Assembly: GCA_947498645.1 (NCBI GenBank)
Contig: CANMKS010000001.1
Coordinates: 2,332,032 to 2,396,031, forward strand
Length of the DNA stretch: 64,000 nucleotides
DNA from: an uncultured Paracoccaceae bacterium
Lineage (GTDB): Bacteria; Pseudomonadota; Alphaproteobacteria; Rhodobacterales; Rhodobacteraceae
Reading direction: 5' to 3'
Shown piece after piece: positions 47,018 through 53,980 of this stretch (position 1 is the first letter of the stretch; every line of letters starts with the position of its first letter). The translations under genes were made by a program, and so were the position numbers. Below the pieces are notes generated by a model. The model made no database searches. It saw only the letters and a program-made list of their open reading frames with translations, and was not told where the DNA came from.

Positions 47018-47956
47018 ATGCGCGCATTTGTATTTCCGGGCCAGGGGGCGCAGACCATTGGCATGGGTAAGGCACTGGCAGACGCTTATCCGGCGGCCAA
47101 GGCCGTCTTTGATGAAGTTGACGCGGCCTTGGGTGAAAACCTGTCCGGCTTGATCTGGGGCGGTGACGCCGAAGAGCTGACACTGACAACAAATGCCCAA
47201 CCGGCGCTGATGGCGACGTCACTTGCCGCGATCAAGGCGCTGGAAGCAGAAGGCGTTGGCGTTGATGCCGCCAGTTTTGTTGCAGGGCATTCGCTGGGTG
47301 AATATTCCGCATTGGCGGCCGCTGGTGCGATCAGTATCGCGGACACCGCCCGCCTGTTGCGCGCGCGCGGCAAGGCGATGCAGGATGCGGTGCCGGTGGG
47401 CGTGGGGGCAATGGCGGCGATCCTGGGGCTTGACCTTGAGGCGGTGCAGGCTGTGGCGGAAGAGGCCGCGCAAGGCGATGTCTGTCAGGCCGCCAACGAC
47501 AATGATCCTGCACAGGTTGTTGTATCGGGCCACAAGGCTGCCGTTGAACGCGCCGTTGATATTGCCAAGGCAAAGGGCGCAAAACGCGCGCTGCTGCTGC
47601 CGGTGAGTGCGCCATTCCATTGCAGCCTGATGGCGCCAGCCGCCGAAGCGATGACCGGTGCATTGGCCGCTGTTGAAATCAAGACGCCTGTAGTGCCCAT
47701 CGTGCCCAATGTTGTGGCCCGCGCTGTCAGTGACCCGGCCGAAATTCGGTCATTGTTGGTGGATCAGATCACGGGCTCCGTGCGGTGGCGCGAAAGTGTG
47801 ATCCATATGGGTGGCGAAGGTGTGACAGCCATTTACGAGATTGGCGCCGGCAAGGCCTTGTCGGGGATGGTCAAGCGGATTGATCGCGGGATTGCGACGG
47901 CGGCGGTTGCGACGCCTGATGATGTCGCGGCGGCGGCTGAAGCATTGAAGTCATAA
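47018..47956 (+). CDS. fabD: Malonyl CoA-acyl carrier protein transacylase
   Basis: The protein has 312 residues. FVFPGQGAQTIGMG at the N terminus, the nucleophile motif GHSLGEYSAL (Ser about 92) and the catalytic His in PFHCSLM are all present. It transfers malonyl groups to ACP for fatty acid synthesis. It is the first gene of the fab cluster, 19 bases before fabG. Confidence 0.98.
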   Translation: MRAFVFPGQGAQTIGMGKALADAYPAAKAVFDEVDAALGENLSGLIWGGDAEELTLTTNAQPALMATSLAAIKALEAEGVGVDAASFVAGHSLGEYSALAAAGAISIADTARLLRARGKAMQDAVPVGVGAMAAILGLDLEAVQAVAEEAAQGDVCQAANDNDPAQVVVSGHKAAVERAVDIAKAKGAKRALLLPVSAPFHCSLMAPAAEAMTGALAAVEIKTPVVPIVPNVVARAVSDPAEIRSLLVDQITGSVRWRESVIHMGGEGVTAIYEIGAGKALSGMVKRIDRGIATAAVATPDDVAAAAEALKS

Positions 47957-47975
47957 CATAAAGAAGGGTCTGTAA

Positions 47976-48713
47976 ATGTTTGATCTGAATGGAAAGAACG
48001 TCCTTGTGACGGGCGCATCTGGCGGCATCGGCGGCGCGATTGCAAAGGCGCTTTACGATGCCGGCGCGACGGTCGCATTGTCAGGGACACGTGTGGCCCC
48101 GTTGGAAGAACTTGCGGCATCATTGGGTGATCGTGCGCATGTGCTGCCATGCAATCTGAGTGACGCCGATGCGGTCAACGCCTTGCCCAAGCAAGCCGCG
48201 GATGCAATGGGATCGGTTGATGTGCTGGTCAACAATGCTGGTATCACCCGCGACAATATCTTCATGCGGATGTCGGACGAGGAATGGGCCTCTGTGCTTG
48301 AGGTCAACCTGACCTCGACCATGCGCCTTTGTAAGGGCGTGATCCGGGGCATGATGAAATCCCGCTGGGGTCGCATCGTGAATATTTCTTCCGTTGTGGG
48401 AGCCACCGGCAATCCGGGGCAGGCCAACTATGCGGCCTCCAAGGCCGGGATGGTGGGAATGTCCAAATCAATTGCCTATGAGGTGGCAAGCCGTGGGATT
48501 ACCGTTAACTGTGTGGCACCTGGGTTCATTACCACCGCGATGACTGACAAACTTACCGATGAGCAGAAATCAGCGATTTTGACGCAGGTTCCCGCCGGTC
48601 GGATGGGCGAAGCAGAGGAAATCGCAGCTGCCGTGCTTTATCTTTCCAGCCCTGAGGCGGCTTATGTCACCGGTAGCACCTTGCATGTGAATGGCGGCAT
48701 GGCCATGTTGTAA
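47976..48713 (+). CDS. fabG: 3-oxoacyl-ACP reductase
   Basis: This SDR enzyme has 245 residues. It has the TGASGGIGGAIA cofactor motif (about 12-23), NNAGITRDN, catalytic Ser in ISSVVGATGNPGQ, and YAASKAG with the Tyr and Lys. It reduces 3-ketoacyl-ACP with NADPH. It is co-transcribed with fabD. Confidence 0.97.
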   Translation: MFDLNGKNVLVTGASGGIGGAIAKALYDAGATVALSGTRVAPLEELAASLGDRAHVLPCNLSDADAVNALPKQAADAMGSVDVLVNNAGITRDNIFMRMSDEEWASVLEVNLTSTMRLCKGVIRGMMKSRWGRIVNISSVVGATGNPGQANYAASKAGMVGMSKSIAYEVASRGITVNCVAPGFITTAMTDKLTDEQKSAILTQVPAGRMGEAEEIAAAVLYLSSPEAAYVTGSTLHVNGGMAML

Positions 48714-48743
48714 CTGGTTGTGAATTTCCACAACCGAAACCGT

Positions 48744-48771
48744 TTGCCTAAGGGGAATTCTCTGTTATAGG
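48744..48771 (+). promoter_or_regulatory. Candidate promoter of acpP
   Basis: TTGCCT and TATAGG are separated by 16 bases, in the 202-bp gap between fabG and acpP. The highly expressed acpP usually has its own promoter. Confidence 0.45.
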
Positions 48772-48915
48772 CCACGCAGATTTGCTGAAAGGCGCGTATG
48801 ACGTTACGTCAGATAATACGCTGCGCAGATCAGCAATGCGCCCGAATGGGCGTTTAGAGAGGGCGCAAGCCTAAGGAACAACGGGTTTTAGCCCAGAAAG
48901 ACATGAGGAATTGAT

Positions 48916-49149
48916 ATGAGCGACGTTGCAGACCGCGTACGCAAGATCGTTGTAGAGCATCTTGGTGTTGAAGAAGACAAAGTGACGGAAGCTGCGTCCT
49001 TTATTGATGATCTTGGCGCAGACAGCCTTGATACGGTTGAGCTGGTCATGGCTTTCGAAGAAGAGTTCGGGATCGAGATCCCTGATGATGCTGCCGAAAC
49101 AATCCAGACATTTGGTGATGCGGTAAAGTTCATCGACGGCGCAAAGTAA
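48916..49149 (+). CDS. acpP: Acyl carrier protein
   Basis: The protein has 77 residues, acidic, with the phosphopantetheine site [12 protein letters not shown] (Ser 37). It carries acyl intermediates of fatty acid synthesis. The AHL synthase at 25897 could draw its acyl chain from this carrier. Confidence 0.98.
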   Translation: MSDVADRVRKIVVEHLGVEEDKVTEAASFIDDLGADSLDTVELVMAFEEEFGIEIPDDAAETIQTFGDAVKFIDGAK

Positions 49150-49164
49150 GCGCGACATCAGAAT

Positions 49165-50094
49165 TTAGTGTGAAACGGCGTCCTTCGGGGCGCCGTTTTT
49201 CGTTTTCAGCGGTGCTTTGCTTGCGCAAACTGATTCGACGTCTGCCACCGGGATGGGCTTGTGAAATTTTATGCCGCTGTAATGTGCGTTGCTCCACATG
49301 GCGGTGCCGCCAATCCACTTGTCGCAGATTTCGATTTGGACATTTTCACCTTGTGACAGCGGGTTCTCTGCCCCGCGCCGCAGTTTGCTGCCGAAGCAGT
49401 TGATGTCGATCAGTACGCCATCGTTCCGGTGCTTGCCCGCCATATATTGCGTTGCATAGGACACGCTATGCCGCTTTGCCCGCCGCCGTTGTGCCCTTTG
49501 GCGCCGCCTGAAAAGTGTGACGGCCAGCGGTGCTGACGTTCCCAGCAGCACGAATAGCAGCAGTGTCTGCGGACGAAGTACCTTATCTGCAATGCGCCTG
49601 ATCGTCTCGACAACCTCTTGCATGTCGCTGCCATCATCGGTTTCGTCATGGGGTGGTTCCCCTGTGTTGGGCGCACCGTGCGAGAACTGCGGGGCGTTGC
49701 ATCCGGTGTTGTTTAGGTGCGTGCCAACGCGCCAGAGGTTTTGGCGCGTTTCGCTGTCAAAATGAGGGCGAACGGTTTGGGGATCTTCCGGGCTGGCCCG
49801 TTGCAAAAGCAATCTGGTATTCTGGATAAAGCGCAGGAAATCGACCTCAATGTGAGGGGCATTGAAGCCTTTGATAGCCTCTAAGACCTCACGGCTATTG
49901 ATGGTGCTGCTCAACGCTTGAAGCTGATTAATATCCGTTTGAAAGAGAACGGTATCGGGGTTGCGCGCCAGTCGGGTTTGCATGACATGCAGCATCTCAA
50001 GCTGGTCAAACACGGCGCAATCAGCATACACCGCCCGTCCGGCGCCAACCGTGCAGATTGCAAGACTTGCGGCCAATCCAAGACGCCTGATCAC
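49165..50094 (-). CDS. Membrane protein with extracytoplasmic domain and C-terminal PilZ-like domain
   Basis: The protein has 309 residues. The start is GTG 50094, preceded by AAAGGGAACACC; the frame to 50133 has no ribosome site. A signal sequence (about 1-24, ending VYADC) leads into a helical periplasmic domain (about 25-145) that is shared with the next gene. A charged linker, one helix (LLLFVLLGTSAPLAVTLF, about 177-195), and a cytoplasmic domain follow. That domain starts RRRAKRHSV and has DINCFG and SGIKF, a pattern like the PilZ RxxxR and (D/N)xSxxG motifs with Cys for Ser. It may sense a periplasmic signal and bind c-di-GMP, which is inference. No named family is recognised for the N-terminal domain. 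Confidence 0.7.
   Translation of the reverse strand: MIRRLGLAASLAICTVGAGRAVYADCAVFDQLEMLHVMQTRLARNPDTVLFQTDINQLQALSSTINSREVLEAIKGFNAPHIEVDFLRFIQNTRLLLQRASPEDPQTVRPHFDSETRQNLWRVGTHLNNTGCNAPQFSHGAPNTGEPPHDETDDGSDMQEVVETIRRIADKVLRPQTLLLFVLLGTSAPLAVTLFRRRQRAQRRRAKRHSVSYATQYMAGKHRNDGVLIDINCFGSKLRRGAENPLSQGENVQIEICDKWIGGTAMWSNAHYSGIKFHKPIPVADVESVCASKAPLKTKNGAPKDAVSH
49173..49200. terminator. Terminator after acpP
   Basis: AAACGGCG / CGCCGTTTTT with a loop containing TTCG lies 23 bases after acpP and overlaps the end of the convergent PilZ-like gene. Confidence 0.85.
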
Positions 50095-50289
50095 GGTGTT
50101 CCCTTTCGCGTTCAGTATCAGCCTTAACCGCAATGCCTTAAGTCGCGGTGAAGCGACCTGTCTGATTTATGCTGCTGGTGGGATGTGCAGCGCAGAAGGG
50201 GCGCGGCGCGCCCGCCTTTTGCGGCAGTCGGATGCGACAGCATTTGATATCAGGCAGCATCGCGGTGTTCATGTTGAAAGCCGCGTGGC

Positions 50290-50880
50290 TTAGTTGAGCG
50301 TGAACCGCTTGCCTTTGTCGCGCTGGTGTATGGTGCGCGCGCCTATGGCGATGGACAAGATCACTAAGCCAAACAGCAGGATCGCGGCAATGATCAGCGC
50401 GCGGGGAATGAAGCCACCAGAGGTATCCAGTTTTGCGGCTTGGGGGAGGGACGCGGCAACGCGCGCGCCATTGATTTGCGCCGTTGTGCAGCGCAACCCG
50501 TTCATATGAACGCCTATCGCTTGCAGGTTTTGTTGTGTTTTTGTGTTGAAATGCGGACGGACTGATTGCGGATCGTCCAGGCTTGCCCGCACAAGCAAAC
50601 GGTTTGTGTTGTCCAGAAACTGTCGGAACGTCGCCCCATGGCCAATCCAGCGGTTTCCGCCCACGGCGCGCAGCACCTCTGGCGTGCCCAGACCGTCGGA
50701 CAAGAGCCTTAACCGCCGGATTTCATCGCCAAAAAACAGGGCGTTGGCGTTGCGAACCATCCGCATTTGCAGCTGATGCATCTGGTCAAGTTTTGACCTG
50801 ACAAGGCAATCTGCCGAGGCAGGTTGCGTGACCCCCAAAAGAGCACCGACAAAAATAAAAACGGTCAAGATCTGCCGCAT
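50290..50880 (-). CDS. Paralogue of the preceding membrane protein, lacking the PilZ-like domain
   Basis: The protein has 196 residues from ATG 50880; the frame to 51015 would overlap the fabF upstream region and adds no homologous sequence. A signal sequence ends ASADC. The periplasmic domain aligns with that of the 49165-50094 protein, with shared blocks such as LLVRASLDDPQSVRPHF against LLQRASPEDPQTVRPHF. One helix (about 160-182) and a short basic tail (RDKGKRFTLN) end the protein where the paralogue has its PilZ-like domain. The pair are tandem on the minus strand between acpP and fabF. Confidence 0.72.
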   Translation of the reverse strand: MRQILTVFIFVGALLGVTQPASADCLVRSKLDQMHQLQMRMVRNANALFFGDEIRRLRLLSDGLGTPEVLRAVGGNRWIGHGATFRQFLDNTNRLLVRASLDDPQSVRPHFNTKTQQNLQAIGVHMNGLRCTTAQINGARVAASLPQAAKLDTSGGFIPRALIIAAILLFGLVILSIAIGARTIHQRDKGKRFTLN

Positions 50881-51042
50881 CGTTGATTCACCATCCGCTG
50901 TGAGCGGAAACTCTCGCACCGAAGCCTTAAATCTGGGTAAAATCCCGCGCCAACCTATGGCACTGCGCAATTGCTGCCCTTGCCCCGTCCACCAACGCTG
51001 GGGTATCAGTGGCACAAATACGCCAAGAGGTGAGGGCAGATT

Positions 51043-52302
51043 ATGCGTCGTGTGGTTGTTACAGGCTTGGGGTTGGTTACACCCCTTGCGGATGGTGTCG
51101 AAAATTCCTGGGAACGTATTCTTGCAGGCCAGTCAGGTGCGGGAAAGATCACAGGCTTTGATCCCAGCAGATTGACCACCCAATACGCGTGCGAAGTCCC
51201 CTTGGGCGATGGGTCAGACGGCACATTCCATGCCGATACCTACATGGACCCCAAAGAACAGCGTAAGGTTGATACCTTCATTTTGTTTGGCATGGCTGCC
51301 GCCCAGCAGGCGGTTCAGGATGCCGGATGGATGCCAGAGGATATCGAGGACCTTGAACGCACTGGCGTGCTGATCGGGTCTGGCATTGGCGGTCTCAACT
51401 CCATCTCCAACACTGCCCAGATGATGGCCGAGAAGGGCCCGCGCCGTGTGTCGCCGTTTTTTGTGCCCGGTGCGCTGATCAATCTGATTTCAGGGCAGGT
51501 GTCGATCCGCTATGGCTTCCGCGGCCCGAACCATTCGGTTGTGACCGCCTGTTCGACCGGCGCGCATGCGATCGGGGATGCTTCCCGGCTGATCCAGCAT
51601 GGTGATGCGGATGTGATGATTGCAGGCGGTGCAGAAGCCGCGATTTGCGAGCTTGGCATGGCTGGCTTTAACGCCTGTAAGGCGTTGAGCACAAAGCACA
51701 ATGATGACCCAACTGTGGCCAGCCGCCCATGGGATGCAGACCGTGACGGCTTTGTCATGGGTGAGGGTGCGGGTATTGTCGTGCTGGAAGAATATGAGCA
51801 CGCCAAGGCGCGTGGTGCAAAGATCTATGCCGAGATTTTGGGCTATGGCCTAAGTGGCGATGCCCATCACATTACCGCCCCGCCACCGGATCACGAGGGC
51901 GCAGAGCGCGCCATGCGTGCGGCCTGCCGGAACGCGGGGATTGAGCCGGCGCAAATTGATTATGTGAACGCACATGGCACATCGACCATGGCCGATACCA
52001 TCGAATTGGGCGCGGTTGAGCGTCTGGTGGGTGATGCTGCATCATCGCTGGTGATGTCGTCGACAAAATCGGCCACCGGTCACCTTTTGGGTGCTGCCGG
52101 CGCGATTGAGGCGATCTTTTCGATCCTGGCGATCCGCGATCAGGTGGCCCCGCCCACCATCAACCTGGATAATCCAGCTGTTGAGACGGTTGTTGACCTT
52201 TGCGCGAACGAAAAGCGCCCGTGTGAGATCAAGATCGCCCTGTCGAACTCATTCGGCTTTGGTGGCACGAACGCCAGCCTTCTCCTTGGGAAAGCCGACT
52301 GA
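51043..52302 (+). CDS. fabF: 3-oxoacyl-ACP synthase II
   Basis: The protein has 419 residues. MRRVVVTGLGLVTPL opens the frame; the active-site Cys is in VVTACSTGAHAIGDA (about 168), with His residues in NAHGTSTMADT and KSATGHLLGAAG. It elongates acyl-ACP. It shares one base with mltG, so the two are coupled. Confidence 0.98.
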   Translation: MRRVVVTGLGLVTPLADGVENSWERILAGQSGAGKITGFDPSRLTTQYACEVPLGDGSDGTFHADTYMDPKEQRKVDTFILFGMAAAQQAVQDAGWMPEDIEDLERTGVLIGSGIGGLNSISNTAQMMAEKGPRRVSPFFVPGALINLISGQVSIRYGFRGPNHSVVTACSTGAHAIGDASRLIQHGDADVMIAGGAEAAICELGMAGFNACKALSTKHNDDPTVASRPWDADRDGFVMGEGAGIVVLEEYEHAKARGAKIYAEILGYGLSGDAHHITAPPPDHEGAERAMRAACRNAGIEPAQIDYVNAHGTSTMADTIELGAVERLVGDAASSLVMSSTKSATGHLLGAAGAIEAIFSILAIRDQVAPPTINLDNPAVETVVDLCANEKRPCEIKIALSNSFGFGGTNASLLLGKAD

Positions 52303-53459
52303 TGTGGCGCCATATTGCGGCCAACGCACTGACGTTTCTGACCGTGGCCTTGTTTCTGCTGGTTGGTGTCATTGCGTGGGGTACGCGCGAATACCGCGCG
52401 CAAGGCCCGTTGGAGGCCGCAATATGCCTGGAGGTGCCCCGGGGTGGCAGCATCAAGGGGTTGAGCGCTGATCTGACCGAAAAGGGTGCGATTTCATCCG
52501 CCTTTGTTTTCGAGATTGGCGCGGATTACACCGATAAATCCGGCGATGTGAAATTTGGCCGGTTTCGGGTGCCTGAACAGGCCTCGATGGAAGATATCGT
52601 TGATATTGTGACCCGTGGCGGCCGCAATACCTGCGGTGCAGAGGTGATCTATCGCGTAGGTATCAACCGCACGCTTGTTGATGTCCGTGAGTTGGATCCG
52701 GCCTCAAATGAGTTTGTTGACCTCGTCAGCTTTGAGGCTGGCGGGTTGGAAGTCCCGCCGACCTATGCCGAGGTACGGGCCGATGGCAGTGCGACCTATC
52801 GTGTTGTGATTGCCGAAGGGGCGACCAGTTGGCAGATCGCCAATGCCTTGTCCCAGATTGATATCCTGCGCTCTGACGTCACGGATGTGCCGCCAGAAGG
52901 GGTGTTGGCCCCGCGTGACTATGACCTGCGCGAGGGTGATACGGTGTCGTCTGTGTTGGAACGCATGCGCGCGGCGCAGACCGAGATATTGACCGAAGCC
53001 TGGGAAAACCGGGCAGACGGGTTGCCTTTGGCGTCGGCCGAAGAGGCGCTTGTTCTGGCCAGTATCATTGAAAAGGAAACCAGCGTTCCGGATGAGCATC
53101 CTCAGGTTGCCAGCGTCTTTGTGAACCGCCTGAACCGGGGCATGCGTTTGCAGACCGACCCGACGGTGATCTATGGCATCACCAAGGGCGAAGGTGTGCT
53201 GGGGCGTGGTTTGCGTCAGAGCGAGCTTCGCGCGGCAACGCCTTGGAATACTTATGTTATTGAAGGTTTGCCGCCGACGCCGATTGCCAACCCCGGCAAG
53301 GCCGCTATTGAAGCCGCACTGAACCCTGACACCACGGAATATATCTTCTTTGTGGCTGACGGTACGGGTGGTCATGCCTTTGCGACCAATCTGGACGATC
53401 ATAATCGCAATGTCGCCCGCTGGCGCGAGATCGAGGCGGAGCGTGCCAACGACGGCTGA
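52302..53459 (+). CDS. mltG: Endolytic transglycosylase MltG
   Basis: The protein has 385 residues with one N-terminal helix (about 5-25). A LysM-like region is followed by the YceG domain with catalytic Glu in ASIIEKETSV and the closing TDPTVIYGIT and NTYVIEGLPPTPIANPG. It cuts nascent peptidoglycan strands at the inner membrane and helps set glycan length. The fabF-mltG order is conserved in alphaproteobacteria. Confidence 0.96.
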   Translation: MWRHIAANALTFLTVALFLLVGVIAWGTREYRAQGPLEAAICLEVPRGGSIKGLSADLTEKGAISSAFVFEIGADYTDKSGDVKFGRFRVPEQASMEDIVDIVTRGGRNTCGAEVIYRVGINRTLVDVRELDPASNEFVDLVSFEAGGLEVPPTYAEVRADGSATYRVVIAEGATSWQIANALSQIDILRSDVTDVPPEGVLAPRDYDLREGDTVSSVLERMRAAQTEILTEAWENRADGLPLASAEEALVLASIIEKETSVPDEHPQVASVFVNRLNRGMRLQTDPTVIYGITKGEGVLGRGLRQSELRAATPWNTYVIEGLPPTPIANPGKAAIEAALNPDTTEYIFFVADGTGGHAFATNLDDHNRNVARWREIEAERANDG

Positions 53460-53470
53460 CCGTGAATTCG

Positions 53471-53485
53471 TTAATGAAATCATAA
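53471..53485 (+). promoter_or_regulatory. Possible CtrA-like site before the GTA remnant
   Basis: TTAA-N7-ATAA resembles the CtrA consensus TTAA-N7-TTAA with one mismatch. CtrA controls GTA expression in Rhodobacter. The match is weak and could be chance. Confidence 0.3.
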
Positions 53486-53515
53486 GGTTCCGCCCGCACG
53501 ACAGCCAAAGTCTGA

Positions 53516-53544
53516 TTGACATTTGGCTGATTTTTCTCTAGCTT
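53516..53544 (+). promoter_or_regulatory. Sigma70-like promoter before the GTA g1 gene
   Basis: A consensus -35 TTGACA and -10 TAGCTT are separated by 17 bases, 86 bases before the g1 start codon. Confidence 0.55.
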
Positions 53545-53629
53545 TGTCGGGCTAGATGACGGGTGCCTATCAGTTTTGATGCCCCCGCACTCGACTGTAA
53601 CGGAAGTCCCCTTACAGGCAGATTTTACC

Positions 53630-53980
53630 ATGAACGCATTGAATGACGTGGGGCGTGATCCCCCGGCTTTGGCGGCTGACCGGCTGTCGGAGATTGAAAC
53701 GCTGTTTGAGATGATCCGCAAAGCGCTCCAGCAGGCGGTGGCCGAGATCGGTGAACCAACCGCCGAAATGCCCAAGGCCATCAAGAAGCGGCTTGATGAT
53801 TTGATTGATGCCCATCTGAAGATACTGTCGGCAGAGGACGCGTTTCATGCAAAAATTGGAAAAACCGAAGACGGCGAAGCCGTTGACTATGACGCGATCC
53901 GGGCTGAAATCGGGCGCCAACTTGATCGCATCCGAGCAAGCCTCAACGCAGAAGGCATTTTTATCCGACCTGACCGATAA
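53630..53980 (+). CDS. GTA small terminase-like protein (g1 homologue)
   Basis: The protein has 116 residues from ATG 53630. It is mainly helical (LSEIETLFEMIRKALQQAVAEI, AIKKRLDDLIDAHLKILSAEDAF) and its position directly in front of a large-terminase start matches ORFg1 of the RcGTA-like cluster, the small terminase. It would recruit DNA to the packaging motor if the rest of the particle existed. The next gene starts inside it in another frame. With the downstream structural genes gone, it may be a relic. Confidence 0.7.
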   Translation: MNALNDVGRDPPALAADRLSEIETLFEMIRKALQQAVAEIGEPTAEMPKAIKKRLDDLIDAHLKILSAEDAFHAKIGKTEDGEAVDYDAIRAEIGRQLDRIRASLNAEGIFIRPDR

